Below, piece after piece: positions 6,089 through 13,394 of a DNA stretch of 15,720 nucleotides. The DNA lies in NCBI GenBank assembly GCA_016840825.1, contig JAEORN010000353.1:1-15720 (forward strand). Reading direction: 5' to 3'. The translations under genes were made by a program, and so were the position numbers. The DNA is from Candidatus Thorarchaeota archaeon (GTDB lineage: Archaea; Asgardarchaeota; Thorarchaeia; Thorarchaeales; Thorarchaeaceae). Under the pieces are notes generated by a model. That model was not told the DNA's origin. It ran no database searches and saw only the letters and a program-made list of their open reading frames with translations. Every line of letters begins with the position of its first letter. Position 1 is the stretch's first letter.

Positions 6089-6979
6089 ATGCAAAGAAGA
6101 GTCATATTTCTCCTGTCTGCAGTTTTGTTCGTACTCATACTTATTGGACCCTATCCAACTTTTGCTCAGAGCGATTCTGAAAGAGTTGATCTTGAAGGGG
6201 TAAAAGTGGCAGTCTGGTATTATAGTGACGACATCGTCACATCCAGTGCTATCGCACTCCATGCCATGTTTGAGTGGATGAATGCGACAGTGGAATATGT
6301 CAATGCTAGTGAGGTGAGGTCAGATGCGCTCAATGAATATGATCTCCTTGCAATGCCAGGAGGCATGGTCAATGCCTATATGGGCGCTCTAGGAACAAGT
6401 GGAATTGAGAACCTTAGAGATTGGATTGCAGAAGGAGGGTCATACTTTGGTATATGTGGCGGTGCAATCTTCGCAGCTGTTAGTAGAAGACTTGGCATAT
6501 ACAATGGGACGTACGAACAAGTCGTTCCCGGAGATATATCAATGGCGCAAATGGAGATGACCCTTAACACGACATGCGATGGGCCAGACCTATCTGATAT
6601 GCCTGAGAACTTCAGTACCCTTTATTGGGGTTCATCCTATTTCATTCCAGAGGAGGGATTTGACTATATTCCTATAGCTAGGTACAGTGAGGGAAACGGT
6701 CCCGGTATGATTGCCTTCACCTATGGACATGGTAATGCGTTTCTTTCGAGTCCTCATCCAGAATATGAAGAAGGGAGTGCTAGAGACGACACGAATGACT
6801 TTGATGCGTATATCGATCCTGATACTGAATGGGATTTTCTCCTTCGAATTGCTATCTGGCAAATAGAAACTTCATTGCAGAGCAGTGATGATTCACAGAT
6901 TCTGGTATATGGCTTGGTTCTTGCCGGAGGGATAGCAGTAGTAATTGTTGTAGCAATAGTAGGGAAAAGGTGGAAATGA
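6089..6979 (+). CDS. Secreted, C-terminally membrane-anchored class I glutamine-amidotransferase-like protein
   Basis: This 296-residue protein starts at an ATG preceded by AGGTGG (6077-6082). Residues 1-27 form a signal peptide ending near TFAQ. Residues 38-260 form a class I glutamine-amidotransferase (DJ-1/PfpI-like) fold: KVAVWYYSDD as the first strand, DLLAMPGG before the oxyanion loop, a nucleophile elbow FGICGGAIFA with Cys123, and an HPE motif with His223 and Glu225. The Cys-His-Glu triad thus looks intact. The layout resembles the biotin-protein-ligase N-terminal (BPL_N) type. Residues 271-292 are a membrane helix followed by KRWK, so the catalytic domain should face outside. Five NxS/T sequons (65, 72, 139, 160, 174) suit a glycosylated surface protein. 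The substrate is unknown. A peptidase-like or amidase role fits better than ammonia channelling, since no synthetase partner is adjacent. Confidence 0.8.
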   Translation: MQRRVIFLLSAVLFVLILIGPYPTFAQSDSERVDLEGVKVAVWYYSDDIVTSSAIALHAMFEWMNATVEYVNASEVRSDALNEYDLLAMPGGMVNAYMGALGTSGIENLRDWIAEGGSYFGICGGAIFAAVSRRLGIYNGTYEQVVPGDISMAQMEMTLNTTCDGPDLSDMPENFSTLYWGSSYFIPEEGFDYIPIARYSEGNGPGMIAFTYGHGNAFLSSPHPEYEEGSARDDTNDFDAYIDPDTEWDFLLRIAIWQIETSLQSSDDSQILVYGLVLAGGIAVVIVVAIVGKRWK

Positions 6980-7033
6980 CCTTAGCATCAGAGAAAGCTA
7001 CTGCTGATTAGATTGCGAACTATCTACTGGACG

Positions 7034-7375
7034 CTATAAGATGCTTTCAAGCCTAAGGGATGCCCCACAGTTCATGCATGTTTCATTTCGAACTGATGCA
7101 TACGGAAAGCTACAGGATTGACAGAAGTGCTGACTAGGTTTGGGTCGATAATAGGCTGTGAGATACCGTGGAGCCATTGTACTAATAGTGTATAGCATCC
7201 CACAAACCCCGATAAAGGATACAGCAGCGAACGTGATTTCTTGATAGACGTTTGAGCCATTAGGAAAGAAAATGGCTGATATCACGATAGGGAGAAGAAA
7301 TAACAAGGAATAGAGAACTACGAGTATTCGCCTATCCACCAAACCCACCTTCAGGATAATATATGAGCTTGTCAT
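7034..7375 (-). CDS. Small membrane protein with C-terminal zinc ribbon
   Basis: This 113-residue protein has two hydrophobic segments (about 17-36 and 47-66). A short basic linker (YYRPKP) follows, then a zinc ribbon with Cys85, Cys88, Cys100 and Cys103 (CQSCSFPYASV...CMNCGASL). Membrane topology prediction would put the ribbon in the cytoplasm. The frame extends to a TTG at 7408. I chose ATG 7375 because it gives a conventional start, though no strong ribosome binding site is visible. Function is unknown; such proteins are common in archaea and are usually left as hypothetical. It converges on the amidotransferase-like gene and lies 49 bases downstream of another zinc-ribbon membrane protein on the same strand, so the two may share a transcript. 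Confidence 0.68.
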   Translation of the reverse strand: MTSSYIILKVGLVDRRILVVLYSLLFLLPIVISAIFFPNGSNVYQEITFAAVSFIGVCGMLYTISTMAPRYLTAYYRPKPSQHFCQSCSFPYASVRNETCMNCGASLRLESIL

Positions 7376-7424
7376 CTTATCTACTCTTGGATTGATTGAG
7401 ATATCCAAGGATTTCTGCCTTCAA

Positions 7425-7727
7425 TCACACTTCGATGGGATCCTTATGTTCGATGATCTGTTCACATCTTTTGCAATTCACATACCCTTGAGTTTTCACG
7501 AACACGATGTCATATTCACTGTTCAGTCTGCATTTGGGACAGGTCAACCTGATCATTCCCTCTTTTGCAGGTTGCTTGTGATATATGGGCAGAGGCTGAA
7601 ATACCTCTTGATCCTTGGAATCCTTTCCGTCCTCATCGATTGGATTGATACTCCCTGAACAAATCCAGTCAAGACACATCCCTCCCATGAAGAGAACTAG
7701 CAGTCCTGCAATGATTATCTCTAGCAC
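7425..7727 (-). CDS. Small N-terminally anchored zinc-ribbon protein
   Basis: This 100-residue protein begins at GTG 7727, which is preceded by GGAG at nine bases' spacing on the minus strand. Residues 3-22 are a hydrophobic anchor (EIIIAGLLVLFMGGMCLDWI). A polar, acidic linker follows, and residues 60-90 form a zinc ribbon with Cys63, Cys66, Cys85 and Cys88 (TCPKCRLNSEY...VNCKRC). The ribbon resembles those of transcription- and RNA-associated proteins in general form only, so no function is assigned. It probably forms a two-gene unit with the zinc-ribbon membrane gene downstream. Confidence 0.68.
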   Translation of the reverse strand: MLEIIIAGLLVLFMGGMCLDWICSGSINPIDEDGKDSKDQEVFQPLPIYHKQPAKEGMIRLTCPKCRLNSEYDIVFVKTQGYVNCKRCEQIIEHKDPIEV

Positions 7728-7886
7728 GATGTTCAGCTCCTATGAAAATTCATAGGTCGCAACATAGAATCGTCTTCTATTATTATGGTGTCTACTTGTA
7801 TTTGAATGTTCAATGGACATTGCTAAATCCTTGTATGAAGCAGAATTACAGATAGGTCATCTTTATTGAGCAAGGTCTCAACAGAG

Positions 7887-7896
7887 GTTTTAAAAC
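7887..7896 (+). promoter_or_regulatory. TATA box for the Sm-like gene
   Basis: GTTTTAAAAC lies about 60 bases before the ATG at 7954 and predicts a start near 7918, giving a short leader that contains GGTGAT. The element is itself palindromic. It lies in the divergent 7728-7953 region, which must also hold the promoter for the zinc-ribbon genes on the minus strand. Confidence 0.5.
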
Positions 7897-7953
7897 GGGA
7901 TGCTTTCGCGACTGAGATAGTTTGCACTTTTACTTTGAAAGGTGATAATAGGA

Positions 7954-8382
7954 ATGTCAGAAGTCGCAGCAATGAGAGCCTTCAACCGCGAGATGGCAGC
8001 GGTGGTCGGCGCTACAGTCGAGGTCGAATTGACCAATGGTAAGAACTACAATGGCACCCTTGTCGGGATTGACCAGACAACCCTGAGCATAGTCTTAGCT
8101 GGTGTAGGTGGCGACGCAAATGTCCCCAAGATGTTCATCTATGGTCCAAGCATCGTAGCGTTCTCAGTTTCAGAGAAGGAAATCAGCCTAGAGGGGCTAG
8201 CCAGGGAGCTTGAGAAACAGTTCCCACCAGGTGGTGTCCAGTACTTCCCTGATACGAGCATTATCGTCGTTATGAACAAAATCAGGATCACACCCGAAGG
8301 CGTCGATGGGACCGGACCGCTCTACGAGCGTGTCGCACAGGTCGCCGAGCCATGGTTGCGAGACCGTGGTCTGCTAGACTAA
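7954..8382 (+). CDS. Sm-like RNA-binding protein with C-terminal domain (SmAP3-type)
   Basis: This protein has 142 residues. Residues 11-75 are an Sm fold: an N-terminal helix, the Sm1 region GATVEVELTNGKNYNGTLVGID (19-40), and the Sm2 region KMFIYGPSIVAFSV (59-72) with the IYG strand. Residues 78-142 form an additional alpha/beta domain ending in WLRDRGLLD, as described for archaeal SmAP3, which is longer than SmAP1 and SmAP2. Sm-like proteins assemble into rings and bind U-rich RNA, acting in RNA processing or stability. The frame opens at GTG 7942, but GGTGAT (7941-7946) is a perfect archaeal ribosome binding site for ATG 7954, so that is the start. It is monocistronic, followed 14 bases later by a hairpin. 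Confidence 0.85.
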   Translation: MSEVAAMRAFNREMAAVVGATVEVELTNGKNYNGTLVGIDQTTLSIVLAGVGGDANVPKMFIYGPSIVAFSVSEKEISLEGLARELEKQFPPGGVQYFPDTSIIVVMNKIRITPEGVDGTGPLYERVAQVAEPWLRDRGLLD

Positions 8383-8396
8383 GAGAAACGATGAGT

Positions 8397-8428
8397 TGAC
8401 CACTCCCTTCGTGCCAAACTAGTGGTCA
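8397..8428 (+). terminator. Stem-loop downstream of the Sm-like gene
   Basis: TGACCACT (8397-8404) and AGTGGTCA (8421-8428) form a perfect 8-bp stem with a 16-base loop, starting 14 bases after the stop. No T run follows, so it may be an mRNA 3' end stabiliser or a weak terminator rather than a classical one. Confidence 0.4.
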
Positions 8429-8586
8429 CTAGGAATATGAGTCAAGTATCTGATTGCGACATCTGATCGTTGACCTGCAGCCAATGGTATGCTAGAACCA
8501 CTTGGTAATATAACGAACTGCTATGTGTCGGAAACTCTAAATGTTGCCTCGAACCCTTCAATCCATCGCACACCGAGGTGTTATTC

Positions 8587-9309
8587 ATGGTAAACTGTGA
8601 GGGATGCGGCGCTAGTATTGATGCGAGTGAGAATACATGTCCGTACTGTGGTCATGTTGTTAGCAAGAAGGTTGAGTTCCTATCCAAAGAGAGAGTACAA
8701 ATTCATTCTGATACTAAACGAACAGGAATTCACGAGAGAGATAGTACCTATGGCGTTGTGCGGAATGAAGATGGAACTTCCAAGGTCATCTTTGGAGATG
8801 GGGTCACTGGACGTCGACCTTCCTCTGGGGCAGACATCCGTGCAGGATATCGGGCGGGGGCTGGCGCTTCAGGAAATATCCCAACTGGAATCGTAAAGAA
8901 ACTAGACAAGCTGCATGATAAAATAAAGAAAATACCAGACCCCTCAAAAGGTAAAGGCTCGCGTGACCTAGGAAAAGACCTCATTGAGGCTTTCTCGATA
9001 ATGGGTGACCTACTGGCATTGTATCAGAGTGGCATAGCCCAAGAGGCACATCTCAGTACCAAGGATCGAGACCGTGTATCAAAGGGAGAGAAGAGAATAA
9101 TTCCGAAACTGAGAAACCTCGTGTATTTCTGTGAGAGAGTGGATGCTAAGACACAGCAGAAGACGGGTCTTTCAGATACTCACATGCAAGATATCAAAAA
9201 TGCAGCTACTGCGACTTTGCGTGTAGTAGAATCTGGAATATGTACAAAATGTGGCGCTATGAACAAATCTGGAGATAAACGGTGTCGAAATTGTGGTGCA
9301 TCTCTCTAG
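8587..9309 (+). CDS. Protein with zinc ribbons at both ends and a baseplate-J-like middle segment
   Basis: This is a soluble protein of 240 residues. GAGGTG (8575-8580) is the ribosome binding site for ATG 8587, so the upstream in-frame GTG at 8578 is not the start. Zinc ribbon 1 uses Cys4, Cys7, Cys18 and Cys21. Zinc ribbon 2 uses Cys219, Cys222, Cys233 and Cys236. Between them, residues 65-103 read VIFGDGVTGRRPSSG followed by IRAGYRAGAGASGN and a PTG turn. This closely resembles the FGDG..G.RPP(T/S)G...A.YR.G.G..GN pattern near the C-terminus of phage and contractile-injection-system baseplate J-type proteins. Residues 104-215 look helical (KKLDKLHDKIKKI, DLIEAFSIMGDLLALYQ, then helices to RVVESG). 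There is no signal peptide or membrane helix. Function is unknown, and no other phage or injection-system gene is visible in the window. Confidence 0.75.
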   Translation: MVNCEGCGASIDASENTCPYCGHVVSKKVEFLSKERVQIHSDTKRTGIHERDSTYGVVRNEDGTSKVIFGDGVTGRRPSSGADIRAGYRAGAGASGNIPTGIVKKLDKLHDKIKKIPDPSKGKGSRDLGKDLIEAFSIMGDLLALYQSGIAQEAHLSTKDRDRVSKGEKRIIPKLRNLVYFCERVDAKTQQKTGLSDTHMQDIKNAATATLRVVESGICTKCGAMNKSGDKRCRNCGASL

Positions 9310-9450
9310 TTATCATGATCTCCTAGTATAGCTGTTCTGTTCAATCGAAATCATATCAGAAAGCGACATATGTGGTTCTAGTGTTGAGTATCAAGTGGGA
9401 TAAGAAAGATTAGGCACTCCGAACAGAAATAGGAAGAGGAAAATCCAAGA

Positions 9451-10482
9451 ATGGCTAGCACTCAATCCCCTCCGGCATCCATCGATACTGGTATGCTTCT
9501 ACATCTTATTGTAATCGACAAACGGAATCAGAAGATACTTCTCTCCATCAAATACAGAAGCTTTGACAAGGATCCTGAATCTCTAGCTATGAGCTATAAT
9601 CCTTATGATGATTATAGTGGTCCGTTGACAACTATATCCAAAGATGATTACAGGATACTGATTGAAGGTGGAGGTTGGCCTCCTTCCACAAGTAAAACCG
9701 CAGTCGTACTCTTCATTCGATCTAATTCTGACTCATCTACAGATGATGAGCCCTACCGAGGGAGAATGCGGACTATCTTGAATCTCATAGAGAAAGGAAT
9801 CTTGGATTTGAGTATCCTTGACAGACTTCCAGTGTTCGAAGGCAGTGAATCTAACTGGTTGCACATCTACATCCTTCAGAATTTGCTGTCAACTCTAGGT
9901 CTAGAGTGGGTGGGGCTATTGGATACGGATCCTCTCGATCTTATGAGAAGAATTTGGACAGTTTCTTCATCTTCTGACAAAGAACAGCAAATACGCCACA
10001 TCGTGTTCGATGTGCTTGATTCTCAGATAGAGCGGGGAGGAACTACAATAGGGCTTAATATTGAAAAGATGGTCAAATATGAAACTCTAGCAAAGCATAA
10101 AGATCGAGTCCATGAATTGAGGAAAGGCGAGATAGAGCAACTACAGCCAATTTTGATGTCTCCTGTCCATACTGATTACGGGTATGATATTTTCGAAATC
10201 AACTTGGAACCACTCTGGTACACAGCATATGGATACAACGTACTGAACGAACTTGAACTTGGAAAGAACTGTGACGGAGAAGATTTCATAGATATTCAGG
10301 ATGCTTTCACCAATCTTGGTATCACGCTTGAAACCAACACAGATGCTCAGAAAACCTATCAGTCCGGTATATCGAAAACGATGAAGGAGTACATTGGGTA
10401 TATTTCACGATTCAATATCTTGGAAATCTCACCATGTCGTGATGGTGTGCTAGCTAATCTCATTCGATCTATCATGAGTTGA
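9451..10482 (+). CDS. Hypothetical protein, unrecognised
   Basis: This 343-residue soluble protein has no signal peptide or membrane helix, and I do not recognise it. The N-terminus shows two adjacent hydrophobic strands (MLLHLIVIDKRNQKILLSIKY, residues 15-35), then TAVVLFIRSNS, in an order that could suit a longin- or roadblock-like fold, but that is only an impression. The middle is helical (YILQNLLSTLGLEWVGLL; QQIRHIVFDVLDSQI). The C-terminal ~70 residues (FIDIQDAFTNLGI to FNILEI) could be a winged-helix-like domain. Asp, Ser and Leu are abundant and there are very few cysteines. The start at 9451 is supported by GAGG at 9436-9439, a rather long spacing of 11 bases; Met15 is an alternative. 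It is flanked by zinc-ribbon genes, and nothing in the context fixes its function. Confidence 0.7.
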   Translation: MASTQSPPASIDTGMLLHLIVIDKRNQKILLSIKYRSFDKDPESLAMSYNPYDDYSGPLTTISKDDYRILIEGGGWPPSTSKTAVVLFIRSNSDSSTDDEPYRGRMRTILNLIEKGILDLSILDRLPVFEGSESNWLHIYILQNLLSTLGLEWVGLLDTDPLDLMRRIWTVSSSSDKEQQIRHIVFDVLDSQIERGGTTIGLNIEKMVKYETLAKHKDRVHELRKGEIEQLQPILMSPVHTDYGYDIFEINLEPLWYTAYGYNVLNELELGKNCDGEDFIDIQDAFTNLGITLETNTDAQKTYQSGISKTMKEYIGYISRFNILEISPCRDGVLANLIRSIMS

Positions 10483-10504
10483 ATTCATTTGTGATAGGAT
10501 TTTT

Positions 10505-10924
10505 CTAGTCATATCTTGATCGAGACCAATCACCTTCGCGACGATCATTCCCACCACGAATCCCCTTAAGTTGGCGCTCTCTACGTCCAATATAGTACTG
10601 GTAGAATCCAGGTAGCATGCAAATCCCAAATATGAAGACCAACATGGGAGAATAATATGGAAGAACCTCTGGGAGTGCGTTTCCGGTTGCTGTTGCAGAG
10701 GATATGATTGACGAGAAGATAAATACGTATATCACGAAACCACTGCATATTGTAAGCCAAGATATCTCGGGCATAGCAGCCGACCTACATTTAAAGGAAC
10801 AATACTCACTGAAATAGCCAGGCATATCTAGTGGACTTGGCCGTACCCATTTGCCGCACCAAAGGCACCTATGCTGCCTAGTGGCACTTTCTCTTGGAAA
10901 TCGATATTGTTCGTCCCTATCCAT
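10505..10924 (-). CDS. Small zinc-finger protein with two membrane helices
   Basis: This protein has 139 residues. A zinc-binding module occupies residues 18-48, with Cys20, Cys23, Cys42 and Cys46 (CLWCGKW...YCSFKCR). The YCS..CR ending is typical of small treble-clef/DUF2116-like fingers. Two hydrophobic segments follow (about 56-78 and 89-109), and then a basic tail rich in Arg and Gly that should be cytoplasmic. ATG 10924 is chosen over the GTG at 10930 because a GGAG eight bases upstream fits it. It lies 114 bases downstream of ftsZ on the same strand, behind its own intergenic region. A TTTATTG element near 10985 could be its TATA box. Function is unknown. Its place beside ftsZ invites a division or membrane link, but nothing in the sequence supports one. 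Confidence 0.65.
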   Translation of the reverse strand: MDRDEQYRFPRESATRQHRCLWCGKWVRPSPLDMPGYFSEYCSFKCRSAAMPEISWLTICSGFVIYVFIFSSIISSATATGNALPEVLPYYSPMLVFIFGICMLPGFYQYYIGRRERQLKGIRGGNDRREGDWSRSRYD

Positions 10925-11044
10925 GGTCACCTCTCCCCCAAGGCATATACAGCGCGAGTTGTATTAACCATTATCATCAATAAAGGCTTGGAAAATGGTA
11001 GTATGATAACTGCGTAGTATGGGATAAGAGTGTGAAAGAGAAGG

Positions 11045-12310
11045 CTAGATGAGTCGCCTCAGTCCAAGATCATCCAGATTCTTACGACGTTCATCACGCT
11101 TCATCTCATCCAGCTGACTGTCTACTCTCTTCTCTAGAGGTTTTAATCTGTCTTCCCAAGTTCCTCTACTGACCTGTGGAACCTTCCCAATTGATCTGAA
11201 CTCAGCCTTTATCTTACGTGGGTCTAGTGAGCCCGCTGAGCCCATGAGACCGAGGTCAGCTAACCGACTTCTAGTTCGAGGAGTTTCCTTTTCATCGGTG
11301 GACCGCGCAAGAAGTTGTGGACTCTTAACACCTGTTAGAATTAACATGACACGAAGTGTCCCAGTAAGACGCGGATCGACACGAGCTCCCCATATCACAT
11401 TAGCATCAGTGCTCATCTTCTCAGATATCTTCTCTCCGACGCCGTTAGCTTCGGCAAGAGACATATCAGGTCCACCAGTGATATGGATTAGAGCTCCAGT
11501 TGCTCCTTTCCATTCGACTTCCAATAAGGGACTGTTCAGTGCGTTCTTGATGGCATCTTCTGCACGATTATCACCAATAGCTTCCCCTAGTCCAACAAGA
11601 GCAACTCCACCATTGCAGATGATGGATCTAACATCTGCATAATCAAGGTTAATCAGACTAGGCATGGTTATAGTTTCTGTGATACCTTTGGTCATTGCTG
11701 CGAGGACTTCATCAGCAACACCAAATGCTTCCTCTAGTGGCAGGTCAGGAACAAGCTCCATGAGTTTCTGATTATCAATGACGACAACAGTATCAGCGAA
11801 TTCCTGTAATCGAGCGAGCCCTGCTTTTGCCTTATCGATTCTAGTACGTTCAAGGCTGAAAGGCATAGTGACAACACCCACTACGATAGCATCATTTCGC
11901 TTTGCTATCTCAGCCACAATTGGCGCGCTTCCTGTGCCAGTGCCTCCACCCATTCCTGCAGCAATGAAGACCAAATCTGCATCTCTAAGAAGCTCAGACA
12001 ACTGATGAGCGGATTCCTCTGCAGCAGCCTGTCCGACATGCGGATATCCGCCTGCACCCAGACCTCTGGTAATCTTCTCTCCGATCAGAAGTTTCCTGTG
12101 AGCGGTAGTTACTGCAAGGTGTTGACGATCAGTATTGATAGCGATACATTCTGCACCTTGTACACCTATCGACATGAGGCGCTTGATGGTATTATTACCT
12201 GCACCGCCACAACCAACCACGACAATACGAGCCTGTCCCATATCTAGGGAAGATCCGACAGACCGTTCTCGGCGAGTATGTTCCCTTGCAGAGTCGATCA
12301 GTGTTTTCAT
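11045..12310 (-). CDS. ftsZ: Cell division protein FtsZ
   Basis: This 421-residue tubulin-fold GTPase polymerises into the cytokinetic ring at mid-cell. The GTP-binding face is complete: GCGGAGNN (33-40), NTD at 59-61, and the tubulin signature [10 protein letters not shown] (121-130). The T7 synergy loop NLDYAD (221-226) supplies Asn221, Asp223 and Asp226 for hydrolysis across the dimer interface. The globular core ends near residue 330. A charged ~75-residue linker follows and ends in [11 protein letters not shown], a conserved-looking tail likely to bind partners. The ATG overlaps the stop of the upstream RHH gene in ATGA, so it is translated from the same mRNA by coupling. Archaea often carry two FtsZ paralogues. 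The RHH neighbour suggests FtsZ2 by analogy with haloarchaea, but a tree is needed to assign it. The stop is followed by a pyrimidine-rich tract (about 11020-11040). Confidence 0.95.
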   Translation of the reverse strand: MKTLIDSAREHTRRERSVGSSLDMGQARIVVVGCGGAGNNTIKRLMSIGVQGAECIAINTDRQHLAVTTAHRKLLIGEKITRGLGAGGYPHVGQAAAEESAHQLSELLRDADLVFIAAGMGGGTGTGSAPIVAEIAKRNDAIVVGVVTMPFSLERTRIDKAKAGLARLQEFADTVVVIDNQKLMELVPDLPLEEAFGVADEVLAAMTKGITETITMPSLINLDYADVRSIICNGGVALVGLGEAIGDNRAEDAIKNALNSPLLEVEWKGATGALIHITGGPDMSLAEANGVGEKISEKMSTDANVIWGARVDPRLTGTLRVMLILTGVKSPQLLARSTDEKETPRTRSRLADLGLMGSAGSLDPRKIKAEFRSIGKVPQVSRGTWEDRLKPLEKRVDSQLDEMKRDERRKNLDDLGLRRLI

Positions 12311-12486
12311 CCTATGATTTCACTCACCCTTGCAGTTGATGCGTTGCGTCCCCATAGTTCCTGTTTGAGCAGATCTCGAATGGCAATTCGAATAGCCTCA
12401 GATCTATTAGGATAGAGACCTTTGTCTACCAGTTCCTGAATATCGTCAAGTAATCTATCCGGTAAGTGTACAGCTATAAGACGCAT
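12307..12486 (-). CDS. Ribbon-helix-helix (CopG/CdrS-like) regulator coupled to ftsZ
   Basis: This 59-residue protein is short enough to be missed by length-filtered gene calls. The frame runs from ATG 12486 to TGA 12307-12309. It starts RLIAVHLPD (the beta strand that reads DNA in RHH dimers), then [17 protein letters not shown] (helix A, turn), then [17 protein letters not shown] (helix B), a clean RHH pattern. GAGG lies seven bases upstream of the ATG. Its TGA overlaps the ftsZ ATG by four bases (ATGA). In haloarchaea the small RHH protein CdrS is encoded in an operon with ftsZ2 and controls division genes. The same arrangement here suggests the same kind of role, by inference. A perfect inverted repeat covers its ribosome binding site. 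Confidence 0.88.
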   Translation of the reverse strand: MRLIAVHLPDRLLDDIQELVDKGLYPNRSEAIRIAIRDLLKQELWGRNASTARVSEIIG

Positions 12487-12493
12487 AAGCAGT

Positions 12494-12519
12494 CCTCTAT
12501 GAAACTGGGGTCATAGAGG
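12494..12519 (-). promoter_or_regulatory. Inverted repeat over the ribosome binding site of the RHH-ftsZ operon
   Basis: CCTCTATGA (12494-12502) and TCATAGAGG (12511-12519) form a perfect 9-bp inverted repeat around an 8-base loop. On the minus-strand mRNA the second arm contains the AGAGG ribosome binding site, so the hairpin would hide it. As DNA, the repeat could be an operator for the RHH dimer. TATA candidates lie at 12519-12528 (making the repeat a promoter operator) or 12557-12570 (placing it in the leader). Confidence 0.7.
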
Positions 12520-12628
12520 GATATTATTCCATGTAATACGTAGAGATTGTGTACTTGATATTCAAAAATGGCGCCAAAAATGATTGGATGTATCAGCGAG
12601 ATTATGTGCCATACAAAAAGAGAAGAAA

Positions 12629-12650
12629 AGAAGAGAGCTTGCTCTCTTCT
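12629..12650 (-). terminator. Hairpin terminator after rpl2
   Basis: A perfect 10-bp inverted repeat, AGAAGAGAGC and GCTCTCTTCT with a 2-base centre (a 4-base loop in practice), starts 10 bases after the rpl2 stop. Read on the minus strand it is followed by TTTCTTCTCTTTTTG (12628-12614), a T-rich tract of the kind that ends archaeal transcription. It closes the rpl3-rpl4-rpl23-rpl2 operon. Confidence 0.75.
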
Positions 12651-12659
12651 CTGTCTGTT

Positions 12660-13382
12660 TTACTTGGTCTTGCGACCAGTTCGTCGTGCTGCAATATTAC
12701 CGACTTTACGACCGGGTGGAGCACTTCTGGATACTGTTGAAGGTCTGCCAGGAGACTGATGAGAACCACCACCATGTGGGTGTGATGCTGCGTTCATAGC
12801 TGCACCACGGACAATAGGCCACTTTCTTGCCTTTCCACGAGTATGATGATAAACTGCACCAGCTCGTAGGAATGGCTTCTCAGCTCGTCCACCACCTGCA
12901 ACGATACCTATAGTTGCTCTACAACGTGGACTGAAAGGTTTCTGGACACCGCTTGGAAGTCGTACCATTGATTTGGTCTTATCTGTCGAAATGATGGTTG
13001 CAGTAAGACCGGATGATTTCACATACTTACCACCATCACCTGGTGCTCCCTCAATATTGTAGATGGGAGTTCCTTCTGGGATGTACATCAACATCAATGT
13101 GTTACCATTGGCAAGAGTTGCGTCCTCACCGCATTCCACGACCTGACCAACATAAGCTCCTTCGGGTGCAACCATATAGTGAAGCTTATCCTCACCTTCA
13201 TACTTGATTTCAGCCAAAGGTGCACCCCTACCAGCTTCATGAAGAAGTCTGACGATAGAACCAATGTATGTCTTATCTGGGGACCACTTGGGATGCTTTG
13301 CTGGTGCGATCTTCTTGTGACTCGGACTCCTCCACTGAGTTGTACCGCGTCCTTTTCTCTGTACAAGTATACGTCGACCCAT
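12660..13382 (-). CDS. rpl2: 50S ribosomal protein L2 (uL2), archaeal type
   Basis: This 240-residue protein has the usual length for archaeal L2, a large-subunit protein needed for subunit joining and close to the peptidyl-transferase centre. It starts MGRRILVQRKGRG, as archaeal and eukaryotic homologues do. It has the RNA-binding OB/SH3 core, including EGAPGDGGKYVKSSG (111-125), and the universal HPHGGG loop at 201-206, whose histidine is functionally critical. The C-terminus is strongly basic (RRTGRKTK). The GGAGGGAATCAG before the ATG is a strong ribosome binding site that begins beside the rpl23 stop, so the two are coupled (12-base spacing). It is the last gene of the operon. In most archaea rpS19 and rpl22 would follow directly, but here a terminator does. 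Confidence 0.97.
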   Translation of the reverse strand: MGRRILVQRKGRGTTQWRSPSHKKIAPAKHPKWSPDKTYIGSIVRLLHEAGRGAPLAEIKYEGEDKLHYMVAPEGAYVGQVVECGEDATLANGNTLMLMYIPEGTPIYNIEGAPGDGGKYVKSSGLTATIISTDKTKSMVRLPSGVQKPFSPRCRATIGIVAGGGRAEKPFLRAGAVYHHTRGKARKWPIVRGAAMNAASHPHGGGSHQSPGRPSTVSRSAPPGRKVGNIAARRTGRKTK

Positions 13383-13394
13383 CTGATTCCCTCC

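Noticed and set aside
11244..12317. Several plus-strand open frames (75-132 codons) opposite ftsZ
   Set aside because: Mirror frames of a clearly coding minus-strand gene, without ribosome binding sites.
12549..12799. Three overlapping plus-strand open frames of 63-71 codons
   Set aside because: They run over the rpl2 terminator and antisense to rpl2. They have no ribosome binding site and their composition reflects the complement of a ribosomal gene.
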